From NCBI GenBank assembly GCA_026770585.1, contig MU646425.1:529435-543284 (forward strand): a DNA stretch of 13,850 nucleotides, written 5' to 3'. This document shows positions 1 to 5,442 of the stretch, in pieces. This DNA comes from Baffinella frigidus (lineage: Eukaryota; Cryptophyceae; Cryptomonadales; Baffinellaceae). Both the position numbers and the translations under genes were made by a program. The notes under the pieces are model-generated. The model worked only from the letters and a program-made list of their open reading frames with translations. It had not been told where the DNA came from and searched no databases. Numbering within the stretch: position 1 is the stretch's first letter; each line of letters begins with the position of its first letter.

Positions 1-61
1 GGGAGAGGGAGAGGGAGAGGGAGAGAGAGAGAGCGCGAGAGAGAAGGAGAGAGGAGCCTAC

Positions 62-121
62 CTCCGCGCCATCAGGACCGCCGCGGAAGGAAACATGCAC
101 ACGCACAGGCAGCCCGATCCC
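62..121 (-). CDS. Candidate exon, copy 1 of 3 (…VSFRGGPDGAE)
   Basis: A 60-nt minus-strand exon candidate of 20 codons. It begins GIGLPVRVHV and continues VSFRGGPDGAE. It follows GATAG (a possible 3' splice site after a CT-rich tract) and ends GAG|GTAGGC (a possible 5' splice site), phase 0 at both ends. Two further copies lie at 250-309 and 444-503. Across the three, Ser, Phe, Arg, Gly, Pro, Asp and Ala codons vary at the third base while the peptide hardly changes, which argues for past selection on protein. I do not recognise the family. It could be a live repeated exon or a degraded tandem gene fragment. Confidence 0.55.
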
Positions 122-249
122 CTATCCCCATAGGGAGAGAGGCAGAGAGAGCGAGAGCGAGAGAGAGACAGAGACAGAGAGAGAGGCAGAGAGAGAGAGA
201 GAGAGAGGCAGAGAGAGAGAGAGGGAGAGAGCGAGAGAGAGGAGCCTAC

Positions 250-309
250 CTCCGCGCCGTCGGGTCCGCCTCGAAACGAAACATGCACAAGCACAGGCAG
301 CCCTATCCC
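250..309 (-). CDS. Candidate exon, copy 2 of 3 (…VSFRGGPDGAE)
   Basis: A 60-nt minus-strand candidate reading GIGLPVLVHV then VSFRGGPDGAE, preceded by GATAG and followed by GTAGGC, the same boundaries as the copy at 62-121. It differs from that copy by one residue (Leu for Arg at position 6) despite several nucleotide changes, mostly synonymous: GGA/GGT for Gly, TTT/TTC for Phe, CGA/CGC for Arg. Symmetric phase 0-0 means copies can be added or lost without shifting frame. Confidence 0.55.
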
Positions 310-443
310 CTATCCCCATAGGAAGAGAGAGGCAGAGAGAGAGAGAGAGGCAGAGAGAGGCAGAGACAGAGAGAGAGATAGAGAGAGAGACAGACATGGA
401 GAGAGAGAGAGAGACAGAGACAGAGGGAGAGAGAGAGGCGCAC

Positions 444-503
444 CTCGGCACCATCAGGCCCGCCTCGAAACGAAACAGGCACAAGCACAGGCAGTCCAAT
501 CCC
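444..503 (-). CDS. Candidate exon, copy 3 of 3, possibly 5'-extended
   Basis: Minus-strand core GIGLPVLVPV then VSFRGGPDGAE, ending GAG|GTGCGC. The TAG acceptor of the other copies is replaced by GATGCG, so the frame stays open upstream through a Gly/Asp-rich stretch to a CCAG at about 550. It may therefore be a longer first copy. The upstream part (minus-strand GTGTGGATTGGGGGGACGG) recurs alone at about 669-692, 748-762, 1158-1183 and 1310-1332, so this fragment was dispersed separately. Confidence 0.5.
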
Positions 504-552
504 CGCATCCGGCCGGTGCTTGCCCCCCGCACCGTCCCCCCAATCCACACCT

Positions 553-650
553 GGTTTAAGGTTTAAGGTTTAGGGTTCAGGGGCTAGGGTTTAGGGTTTA
601 GGGTTTAGGGTTTGGGGTTAAGGGTTTGGAGTTGGGGTTGAGGGCGTAGG
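553..650 (+). repeat. Degenerate telomere-like TTTAGGG array
   Basis: Runs of TTTAGGG with TTTAAGG, TTCAGGG and TTTGGGG variants, G-rich on the plus strand. The array abuts the acceptor-side CCAG of the 444-503 exon candidate. Too divergent to be a functional telomere end. Confidence 0.9.
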
Positions 651-692
651 AATCCGTGTTTCGTGTTTCACCGTCCCCCCAATCCACACCTG

Positions 693-752
693 TACAGGGG
701 CACCTCGCTCATAAGAAACGCCCCCCCCCAGGACCCTACAGTAGGCCTACCC
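693..752. mobile_element. Half copy of CTCGCTCATAAGAAAC foldback family
   Basis: Carries CAGGGG, CACCTCGCTCATAAGAAACG, a poly-C run and AGGACCCTACAGTAGGCC. It matches the left arm of the complete foldback at 859-988 without a partner arm. The following 753-858 holds repeats of the palindrome CCTGTACAGG and GGGGTACC-like words and no gene. Confidence 0.7.
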
Positions 753-858
753 AATCCACACCTGTACAGGGGTACCTCTGAGTACCTACCCCTGTACACC
801 TGTACAGGGGTGCGACCTGCTTCTTTTTGATGCCGTACATGTACAGGAGTACTCTTGG

Positions 859-988
859 TACAGGGGTACCTCGCTCATAAGAAACCGCCCCCCCCTAGGA
901 CCCTACAGTAGGCCTACCCCCCTACCCCCAGGGCCCTACGGGGATCCTAGGGGGGGGGGGCGTTTCTTATGAGCGAGGTATCCCTGTA
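859..988. mobile_element. Foldback element, CTCGCTCATAAGAAAC family (complete)
   Basis: Two arms of about 60 bp: the left begins TACAGGGGTACCTCGCTC and the right ends GAGCGAGGTATCCCTGTA, with poly-C/poly-G and CCTAGGACCC/CCTAGGATCC inside each arm. About 130 bp, no ORF, so non-autonomous. No convincing target duplication. Related pieces lie at 693-752 and 4750-4834. Confidence 0.85.
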
Positions 989-1082
989 TTGCATAATTCG
1001 GGTTGGTTTGGATGTTTTTAGGGTCGGGTCGGGTGGAAATCTGACAAAAATGCGCCGTTTTGTGCCATCTTGCGGGTGGGGG

Positions 1083-1120
1083 ATGCTATCTTGTCATCAA
1101 CCTCGTGCATAAGATAGCAT
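1083..1120. repeat. Short inverted repeat ATGCTATCTT / AAGATAGCAT
   Basis: Perfect 10-bp arms around an 18-bp loop, followed by AAAAC. The word TTTTATGCTATCTTA recurs near a similar hairpin at 13208-13244. The flanking 989-1128 holds no recognisable gene. Confidence 0.75.
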
Positions 1121-1129
1121 AAAACTTCA

Positions 1130-1530
1130 TTTTAGGGTTTAGCCGGTGCCCCCCTCCCACCCCGTCCCCCCAATCCACTCCTGGGGTGGGGTTAAGGATT
1201 CAGGGTTTAGGGTTTAGGGTTTAGGGGTTGGGGTTGGGGTTGAGGGCGTAGGGTTCCGTGTTTCGTGTTTTGTATTTCGGGTTCCGGGTTTCGTGTTTCC
1301 GGGTCCCGCCCCGTCCCCCCAATCACCTCCTGGGTCAGGGTTTAAGGTTTAGGGTTCAGGGGCTAGGGTTTAGGGTTTAGGGTTTAGGGTTTGGGGTTAA
1401 GGGTTCGGAGTTGGGGTTGAGGGCGTAGGAATCCGTGTTTCGTGTTTCGTTTTTCGTATTTCGGGTCCCGGGTTTCAGGTTTTCGTGTTCCGGGTTTCGT
1501 ATTTCGTGTTTCGGGTTTGGTCCACACCTT
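1130..1530 (+). repeat. Degenerate telomere-like arrays with TTTCGTG/TTTCGGG variants
   Basis: TTTAGGG-type repeats at about 1133-1143, 1198-1250 and 1336-1420, grading into TTTCGTG/TTCCGGG repeats to 1530. Two copies of the minus-strand fragment rich in CCGTCCCCCCAATC interrupt them (about 1143-1183 and 1305-1332), each ending at CTCCTGG (minus-strand CCAGGAG). The segments 552-660 and 1335-1450 are near-duplicates, pointing to local duplication. Confidence 0.85.
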
Positions 1531-1617
1531 TTTCCCAGTTCCCCGCGCTGGAGAAGTTGGAGCCGTTTGTTACGCCCGCGCCCCCGGGGAAGACGGGGGG
1601 GGAGCAGAGGCGCCACA
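1528..1617 (-). CDS. Candidate exon, PPVFPGGAGVTNGSN copy A
   Basis: The minus-strand frame reads RLCSPPVFPGGAGVTN then GSNFSSAGNWEK and ends G|GTGTGG, a possible donor. Its homologue is at 1717-1819. In this minus frame most differences between copies are synonymous (Pro, Gly, Val, Thr, Ser, Lys third bases). In the opposite frame (FPALEKLEPFVTPAPPGK) fewer are silent, so I favour minus. The upstream boundary is unclear. No family recognised. Confidence 0.45.
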
Positions 1618-1716
1618 CTAAACGTCAAAAGTCAATTACCCGAGCCTGCTTTCACTGAATCTGTCCAAAAGTGGCCGATGCGTGGTACAGATAATAGACG
1701 GCTTCGGGGCGCCTAC

Positions 1717-1819
1717 CCTTTTCGGAGTTCCCCGCACTGGAGGAGTTGGAGCCGTTGGTCACGCCCGCGCCTCCCGGGAAGACGGGGGGGCGGAGCCGCT
1801 GCGACTCGATCGGCACATC
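1717..1819 (-). CDS. Candidate exon, DVPIESQRLRPPVFPGGAG copy B
   Basis: Minus-strand exon candidate of 34 codons plus one base. It follows GGCAG (with TTGACTCTCTGCA upstream as a weak pyrimidine tract), starts DVPIESQRLRPPVFPGG, continues AGVTNGSNSSSAGNSEK and ends G|GTAGGC. Its first third is also part of the three-unit tandem array (1788-2425), so the same coding start is repeated at about 2043-2085 and 2321-2365 without the second half. Probably one intact-looking exon and two truncated duplicates. Function unknown. Confidence 0.5.
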
Positions 1820-1843
1820 CTGCCGTGCAGAGAGTCAACGTTA

Positions 1844-1993
1844 TTATCTCAGAAAAGGGATCTTTAAATTCGTTTTCTTAAGTCAATTCCTGTACAAATT
1901 CGTCAACTTATTCTTTTCTATGCGCATAAGTTGACAAATTTGAAGGGGGATTGACTTAAGAAAACGAATTTAAAAATCCCTTTTCTGAGATAA
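1844..1993. mobile_element. Foldback element with TTATCTC ends, target duplication GTTA
   Basis: Arms of about 65 bp: the left starts TTATCTCAGAAAAGGGAT, the right ends ATCCCTTTTCTGAGATAA. It is flanked by GTTA at 1840-1843 and 1994-1997. The intact sequence CGTTAGCGGAGGACTT occurs at 2098-2113 and 2375-2390 in sister units, confirming insertion with a 4-bp duplication. No ORF with transposase features. It shares TTATCTC termini and 4-bp duplication size with 10891-11061. Confidence 0.93.
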
Positions 1994-2116
1994 GTTAGCG
2001 GAGGACTTGTTTGGACGCGACTCAGCCCAAAATATGACGGGAGGGGCGGAGCCGGTGCGACTCGATCGGCACATCCTGCCATGCAGAGAGAGTCATCGTT
2101 AGCGGAGGACTTACTT

Positions 2117-2288
2117 CCACGCAAGAGTGTAGGGCAGAGTGACACACAGGAGAAATAGTAGAATTCTACTATTTCTTAAGTTCATAAGTGGACATTCTTC
2201 CCACAGGAAAATCGAAATTTCGGAAGGTTGTTACAAATTCCGTGTGAACTGGCTTGTTTTCCCAGGTCAGCCCTACACTCTTGCGTGG
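2117..2288. mobile_element. Foldback element with CCACGCAAGAGTGTAGGGC ends
   Basis: Terminal inverted repeats CCACGCAAGAGTGTAGGGC (2117-2135) and its complement (2270-2288), inserted between GAGGACTT and TTGGACGCGACTC of the second tandem unit. It contains a perfect 26-bp palindrome centred on GAATTC at 2151-2176. The target duplication is not clear, at most TT. Non-autonomous. Confidence 0.88.
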
Positions 2289-2480
2289 TTGGACGCGACT
2301 CAGTCCAAAATATGACGGGGGGGCGGAGCCGCTGCGACTCGATCGGCACATCCTGCCATGCAGAGAGAGTCATCGTTAGCGGAGGACTTATTATTTGGAC
2401 GCGACTCAGGCCAAAATATACAACAGGGAGCTATGCGAGCACTTTTAAAAATACTGATTGTAGACGTGTGTACCAGCGTC

Positions 2481-2664
2481 CCACACGAGGCTGTCCATGC
2501 GAACAGATTCGTAAGTTAACTATTGGATTATTGCCGCCCAGGAAACACGCCAAAAGTCAGCATTTGATCACGTTTCCGTACGGACATCCGTACGGAAACG
2601 TGATCATTTCCCCACAAATTTAAAAATGTTCTTTTATTCTGTTCGCATGGATAGCCTCGTGTGG
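2481..2664. mobile_element. Foldback element, CCACACGAGGC family, 10-bp target duplication
   Basis: Ends CCACACGAGGCTGTCCATGC and GCATGGATAGCCTCGTGTGG, flanked by a perfect 10-bp direct repeat TACCAGCGTC at 2471-2480 and 2665-2674. Target duplications of 8-11 bp are known for Mutator-like elements, so a MULE-derived foldback is a reasonable guess. The centre holds a nested hairpin with perfect 20-bp arms and a 2-nt loop (2566-2607, TGATCACGTTTCCGTACGGA). A second full copy lies at 11763-11944 and a partial inverted copy at 4271-4330. Confidence 0.93.
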
Positions 2665-2697
2665 TACCAGCGTCGCGTCCAAACAAGTTCATAGAGA

Positions 2698-2844
2698 AAC
2701 TACCCGAAATTTGGGTAGTTAAGCTACGGAATTGCCTACCCTAGGCCGTAGGGCTCCTAGGACCAAAAAGTCCTGGGATGTTGGCCTACGGTAGGAGGTC
2801 CTAGGGCAAGTCGAAGGCTAAACTACCCAAAATTCGGGTAATTT
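2698..2844. mobile_element. Foldback element with AACTACCC ends
   Basis: Left AACTACCCGAAATTTGGGTA, right AACTACCCAAAATTCGGGTA: each end is itself a small palindrome and together they form the outer arms. The centre carries CTAGGACCAAAAAGTC and GGCCTACGGTAGGAGG, matching the centre of the foldback at 12864-13013. No target duplication resolved. Confidence 0.82.
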
Positions 2845-2904
2845 TACGACTCAAGTCCTCGTCCAACGTTGGCGTTCTGCATTACCTGGGGCTGCCTCAC
2901 TCTA

Positions 2905-3040
2905 ATCCGGGGACATGTGTAATTTAACAGAAAACGAATCCCTATTTGTGCAAGGTTAATTAGGGCCCTAAGTAAATTTAATTAGGGCCAGAATCCGGTT
3001 TGATAGGCCATTTTCTTTGAAATTAAACATGTTCCCGGAT
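2905..3040. mobile_element. Foldback element with ATCCGGGGACATGT ends
   Basis: Imperfect arms of about 30 bp, ATCCGGGGACATGTGTAATT and its near-complement ending ATGTTCCCGGAT, around an AT-rich centre with two copies of TTAATTAGGGCC. No ORF. The flanks 2845-2904 and 3041-3090 show nothing recognisable. Confidence 0.78.
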
Positions 3041-3090
3041 GTACTCGGGTTGTCTGAATATTCTGAAGTTGGCATGCTGGGTGTGTTCAG

Positions 3091-3308
3091 CCACTCGAGA
3101 CTAGAAATGTGACTATTTTAAAAGTTTTAATTTTACAAGTCCCTTACAAGTGAAGAAAAAAATAGGGGTGTAGTAATTTTGGTACAAGAGGGTCGTTTGG
3201 TTACGACCCCGCTCGAATTCGAGCGGGGATGTGACCAAACCTGCCCGTGACTGGTACTAAATGTAGCAACCCCACATTTAAAATACTCCCTCTTCGAGCC
3301 TCGAGTGG
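3091..3308. mobile_element. Foldback element with CCACTCGAG ends
   Basis: CCACTCGAG at 3091-3099 and CTCGAGTGG at 3300-3308 bound a region containing a perfect 22-bp palindrome centred on GAATTC (3207-3228, CCCCGCTCGAA and complement) inside GTTTGGT/ACCAAAC arms. The outer arms are short and the interior diverged, so this is an older or composite foldback. Confidence 0.65.
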
Positions 3309-3354
3309 AGGGTTTAGGGTTTAGGTTCTGGGGTTCTGGGGTTTAGGATTTAAC
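3309..3354 (+). repeat. Telomere-like repeat
   Basis: Degenerate TTTAGGG with TTCTGGGG variants between the foldback ending at 3308 and the exon candidate at 3355-3399. On the minus strand it begins GTTAAATCC directly after the exon. Confidence 0.8.
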
Positions 3355-3399
3355 CTGGCTGCGCCCATCCGGGAGCACCAGGCGGACCACGTCGTCCTC
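3355..3399 (-). CDS. Candidate 15-codon exon EDDVVRLVLPDGRSQ
   Basis: A 45-nt minus-strand island embedded in telomere-like DNA on both sides. It is bounded by TCAG|GAG and CAG|GTTAAA, phase 0 at both ends, and reads EDDVVRLVLPDGRSQ. Single copy in the window, so no substitution evidence. The island is GC-rich non-repeat DNA with ideal boundaries. Family unknown. Confidence 0.4.
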
Positions 3400-3402
3400 C
3401 TG

Positions 3403-3727
3403 ATTTAGGGTTTGGGGTTTAGGGTTTAGGGTTTAGGGTGTAGGGTGTAGGGGTTTAGGGGTCAGGGTTTAGGGTTTAGGGTTTAGGGGTTTGGGGTTGA
3501 GGTGCCAGGGTTTAGGGTTTAGGGTTTAGGGTTAAGTGGTCAGGGTTTAGGGTTTAGAGTCTATGGTGTAGGGTTCAGGGTTTAAGGGTCTGGGTTTTGG
3601 GCTTAGGGTTTAGGGTCTAGGGTTTAGGGTTTAGGGGTCAGGGTTTAGAGCTTAGGGTTTAGGGTCTATGGCTTAGGGTTTAAGGTTTAGGGTCTGGGGT
3701 TTAGGGTTTAGGGTTTAGGGTTTAGGG
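3403..3727 (+). repeat. Long degenerate TTTAGGG array
   Basis: About 325 bp of TTTAGGG with TTTGGGG, GTGTAGGG, GTCAGGG and GTCTAGGG variants. It separates two exon-like islands and would be a C-rich CCCTAAA intron in their sense. No other feature seen. Confidence 0.92.
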
Positions 3728-3733
3728 GTTAAC

Positions 3734-3779
3734 CACACGCTCGACCCTCCCCGCCACCCACTCCCCCATCACCCGCTCC
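3734..3779 (-). CDS. Candidate exon island between telomere-like arrays
   Basis: A 46-nt non-repeat island on the minus strand bounded by CCAG| and |GTTAAC. One frame reads ERVMGEWVAGRVERV after an initial extra base; another is Gly-rich. The length is not a multiple of three and there is no second copy, so frame and coding status are uncertain. Confidence 0.3.
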
Positions 3780-3782
3780 CTG

Positions 3783-3960
3783 GTTTGGGGGTTAGGGTTC
3801 AGGGTTTAGGGCTTTGGGTTTGGGGTTTAGAGTTTAGAGTTTAGGGTTCCACGTTTAGGGTTTGGGATTTGGGTTTTGGGGTTTAGGGTTTGTGGTTTAG
3901 GGTTCAGGTTTTAGGGTTCAAGGTTTAAGGTTTGGGGTTTGGGGTTTGGGGTTTGGGGTG
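3783..3960 (+). repeat. Degenerate TTTAGGG/TTTGGGG array
   Basis: About 178 bp of telomere-like repeat, richer in TTTGGGG toward its right end, between the islands at 3734-3779 and 3964-4031. Confidence 0.92.
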
Positions 3961-3963
3961 TAC

Positions 3964-4031
3964 CCGCCCCCCCCGCCCAGCGAGAACCCCGCAAACCCGC
4001 GCTTTTCGGCAGCGCTCCGCAGGAAGAGCAC
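3964..4031 (-). CDS. Candidate exon VLFLRSAAEKRGFAGFSL, copy 1 of 3
   Basis: A minus-strand island starting right after CAG| with GTG, reading VLFLRSAAEKRGFAGFSL then a Gly run, with a possible donor GTACAC. Copies start identically at 4175 and 4457. All three are followed (plus direction) by a telomere-like run and then GCGTCCATCAAAAGTCA, so the whole block of about 110 bp was duplicated. Copies 1 and 2 differ by silent Glu and Phe changes plus Arg/Pro. Family unknown. Confidence 0.45.
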
Positions 4032-4035
4032 CTGC

Positions 4036-4070
4036 TTTGGGGTTTGGGGTTTAGGGCTAGGGTTGAGGGT
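4036..4070 (+). repeat. Short telomere-like run
   Basis: TTTGGGG/TTTAGGG/GTTGAGGG run downstream (plus sense) of the VLFLRSAAEK island. The following 4071-4128 is AT-rich with overlapping palindromes of AAAGTCAATT/AATTGACTTT. Confidence 0.8.
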
Positions 4071-4129
4071 GCGTCCATCAAAAGTCAATCAATTGACTTT
4101 AATTTTAATTGACTTTAATTAATTAATCA

Positions 4130-4175
4130 ACCCCGCGAACCCAGGCTTCTCGGCAGCGCTCCGCAGGAAGAGCAC
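4130..4175 (-). pseudogene. VLFLRSAAEK island, copy 2 (truncated)
   Basis: The minus strand reads VLFLRSAAEKPGFAG and then runs into AT-rich DNA with stops (TTGATTAATTAA), losing the C-terminal part of copy 1. The acceptor-side CAG|GTG is retained. A short telomere-like run (4180-4228) follows on the plus side. Confidence 0.45.
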
Positions 4176-4270
4176 CTGCTTTGGGGTTTGGGGTTTAGGG
4201 TTCAGGGTTTAGGGTTTAGGGTTGAGGGTGCGTCCATCAAAAGTCAGAGTCAATGAGTTAACCCCGCCCA

Positions 4271-4430
4271 CACGAGGCTACCCATGCAAACAGAATAAAA
4301 GGGACTTTTAAAGTTTTGTGGGGAAATGGTCATGTGTCGCGCGCCTCCGCGGCGGGACCTGTGTAAAGTCGCTGCTTTTCATCTGAAAATTACTACACAC
4401 GTTTACAATTGACATTTATTCCCCACGCTT
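4271..4430. mobile_element. Partial CCACACGAGGC foldback interrupting a coding island
   Basis: 4272-4330 matches one arm of the 2481-2664 family (CACACGAGGCTACCCATGC, AACAGAATAAAA, TTGTGGGGAAATG) in inverted order. The rest to about 4430 is unrelated and the second terminus is missing. The flanks are AACCCCGC on the left and ACGCTTTTCGGC on the right, the two halves of a VLFLRSAAEKRG-F island, so it appears to have landed in copy 3 and later rearranged. Confidence 0.65.
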
Positions 4431-4457
4431 TTCGGCAGCGCTCCGCAGGAAGAGCAC
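4427..4457 (-). pseudogene. VLFLRSAAEK island, copy 3 (interrupted)
   Basis: The minus strand reads VLFLRSAAEKRG and then a stop within a few codons, where the partial foldback begins. The acceptor side CCAG|GTG is intact. Confidence 0.45.
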
Positions 4458-4458
4458 C

Positions 4459-4525
4459 TGGTTTATGATTTATGGTCGATGATTTATGGTTTATGGTTTA
4501 TGGTGTATGGTTTATGGTTAGGATT
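4459..4525 (+). repeat. TTTATGG variant telomere-like array
   Basis: About nine units of GATTTATG/GTTTATGG with GGTGTATGG, a homogeneous local variant of the 7-bp unit. Shows that single variants spread locally. Confidence 0.88.
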
Positions 4526-4749
4526 AGAATGCGTCCATCAAAAGTCAAAGTCAAGTATCTGAGCCCATTTCCCTCATTTTTTTATCCAAAAGTGACCGAC
4601 CTGCGGTACAAATTATAGATTGATGGAAATAATAGATGGATGGGATAATAAAAGATGGGTGGACGATTCTAGTACAAATAGTTTAGATGGACTGTATCCG
4701 TGAAGCCCCCGGTGGCTGCTAAGTGGTAGGTGGACGCACCGCGCCGCCC
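4526..4749. other. Dispersed-repeat segment, no gene assigned
   Basis: Contains GCGTCCATCAAAAGTCA, GAGCCCATTTCC, ATCCAAAAGTG.CCGA, CTGCGGTACA (all recurring at 4930-5005 and in part at 1620-1690), a GATGG-rich run (4618-4660), and TAGATGGACTGTATCCGTGAAG at 4685-4706, homologous to the inverted sequence at 13512-13530. Ends with GGTGGCTGCTAAGTGG, a word dispersed through the window. Confidence 0.6.
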
Positions 4750-4834
4750 CTAGTACCACCATAGGGCCCTAGGCATAGGCCTACTGTAGGGTCCTAAGGG
4801 GGCGGCGGTTTCTTATGAGCGAGGTACTCCTGTA
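4750..4834. mobile_element. Truncated CTCGCTCATAAGAAAC foldback
   Basis: The right arm is complete (CCTACTGTAGGGTCC, GGTTTCTTATGAGCGAGGTA, CTCCTGTA). The left arm is cut to its inner CCGCCCCTAG part. It lies between two copies of GGTGGACG.ACCGCGC.GCC, so it split or separated a duplicated exon edge. Confidence 0.75.
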
Positions 4835-4855
4835 CGAATCAATAGGTGGACGGAC

Positions 4856-4915
4856 CGCGCTGCCCGGGCGGAGGTCGACAATGCCATCTTCTTCGCTGTC
4901 GAACGGCTCATCGAA
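4856..4915 (-). CDS. Candidate exon FDEPFDSEEDGIVDLRPGSA, copy 2
   Basis: Twenty minus-strand codons reading FDEPFDSEEDGIVDL then RPGSA, ending GCG|GTCCGT. Compared with 5025-5090, the Phe, two Glu, Asp and Ile codons differ silently, with Cys/Arg the only replacement in the shared 20 codons. The normal CAG|GTGCCG start is replaced by a run of TCAAACG repeats, so this copy has lost its acceptor. Confidence 0.5.
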
Positions 4916-5024
4916 CATCAAACGTCAAACGTCAAAAGTCAATTATTCGATGATTTGAGCCCATTTCCCCTCGGTTCTATCCAAAAGTGGCCGATCTGCG
5001 GTACAGATGAATAGGTGGACGCAC

Positions 5025-5090
5025 CGCGCTGCCCGGGCAGAGGTCGACGATGCCGTCCTCCTCGCTGTCGAACGGCTCATCAAACGGCAC
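5025..5090 (-). CDS. Candidate exon VPFDEPFDSEEDGIVDLCPGSA, copy 1
   Basis: Exactly 22 minus-strand codons between CAG| and |GTGCGT, phase 0 both ends: VPFDEPFDSEEDGIVDL then CPGSA, acidic and Phe/Asp-rich. Copies at 4856-4915 and about 5213-5248. The silent-to-replacement pattern against 4856-4915 is the best evidence that this is, or recently was, protein coding. A short telomere-like run (5097-5128) lies on its upstream side. Family not recognised. Confidence 0.58.
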
Positions 5091-5095
5091 CTGAA

Positions 5096-5130
5096 TTTAG
5101 CGTTTGGGGTTTCAGGGTTCAGGGTTTAGA
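5096..5130 (+). repeat. Short telomere-like run (first of a pair)
   Basis: GTTTGGGGTTTCAGGGTTCAG-type run following AATTTAGC. The same arrangement recurs at 5254-5290 after AATTCAGC, part of a duplicated block of about 160 bp. Confidence 0.75.
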
Positions 5131-5132
5131 AA

Positions 5133-5171
5133 TTAGGGGCGGGCGCCTTCAACGGCACATGATCGATTCCT
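5133..5171 (-). pseudogene. GIDHVPLKAPAPNF island (copy of 5431-5477)
   Basis: After CCAG| the minus strand reads (G)IDHVPLKAPAPNF and then a stop. It is homologous to 5431-5477 (GIKQMQLRASGPNFIA). It lacks the foldback found next to the other copy and so marks the pre-insertion layout. Confidence 0.35.
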
Positions 5172-5212
5172 GGCTAATGTTGACTTTCGTGCCTCAAGCA
5201 GGAAAGTTGACG

Positions 5213-5248
5213 CGCCTCTTCGCTGTCAAACGGCTCATCAAACGGCAC
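5213..5248 (-). pseudogene. VPFDEPFDSEE island, copy 3 (truncated)
   Basis: CAG|GTG start intact, reads VPFDEPFDSEE and then diverges (ARQLS). Flanked on the upstream side by a telomere-like run (5254-5290). Confidence 0.45.
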
Positions 5249-5293
5249 CTGAATTCAGCGTGTGGGGTTTCAGGGTTCAGAGTTTAGGGTAGG

Positions 5294-5442
5294 AATTTCA
5301 TCCGGACGAGTATTTATGATAAATACGCCACGGCAACGAAAATTACTACACAAATGCTTCAATAACTACTAGTATGATCAATTTGCGTAGTAAGTTTTGT
5401 TGCCTTTGCGTATTTATCATAAATACTCACCGCGATGAAATT
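5294..5442. mobile_element. Foldback element with AATTTCATC ends, target duplication AGG
   Basis: Arms of about 60 bp, AATTTCATCCGGACGAGTAT through CGGCAACGAAAATTACTAC, with complement ending GATGAAATT. AGG at 5291-5293 and 5443-5445. Each arm contains GTATTTATGATAAATAC, a near-palindrome, so the folded form has side hairpins. The related unfilled sequence near 5128-5140 (TTTAGAAATTAGGGGCGG) supports insertion. Confidence 0.88.

Larger units (their letters stand above)
1..443. repeat. (GA)n microsatellite blocks in a ~190-bp tandem unit
   Basis: Purine-rich (GAGA)n tracts occupy about 1-53, 131-240 and 322-437. They alternate with a unique segment of about 80 bp, giving a higher-order repeat of roughly 190 bp. 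On the minus strand the tracts read (CT)n, a natural polypyrimidine run immediately upstream of the exon candidates at 62-121 and 250-309. The Leu/Ser-rich frames through this DNA are microsatellite artefacts. Confidence 0.9.
1788..2425. repeat. Three tandem ~105-bp units, two interrupted by different foldbacks
   Basis: Each unit runs GGGCGGAGCCGCTGCGACTC, GATCGGCACATCCTGCC, GCAGAGAG, GTCATCGTTAGCGGAGGACT, TTTGGACGCGACTCAG, CAAAATAT. Unit 1 (1788-2040) holds a foldback at 1844-1993. Unit 2 (2041-2320) holds a foldback at 2117-2288. Unit 3 (2321-2425) is uninterrupted and serves as the empty-site control for both. With the insertions removed, all three are about 100-106 bp. Confidence 0.85.

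Noticed and set aside
58-550. Long Leu/Ser-rich minus-strand frames
   Set aside because: They translate (CT)n microsatellite; only the 60-nt islands inside show codon-level conservation.
2228-2623. Plus-strand frame of 131 codons
   Set aside because: Crosses the edges of two foldbacks and a tandem unit; no shared reading with copies elsewhere.
2481-2664. Interpretation of this foldback as an exact intron
   Set aside because: GT and AG words exist at the edges, but removal does not restore a single TACCAGCGTC as it would for the 10891-11061 element, and no coding frame flanks it.
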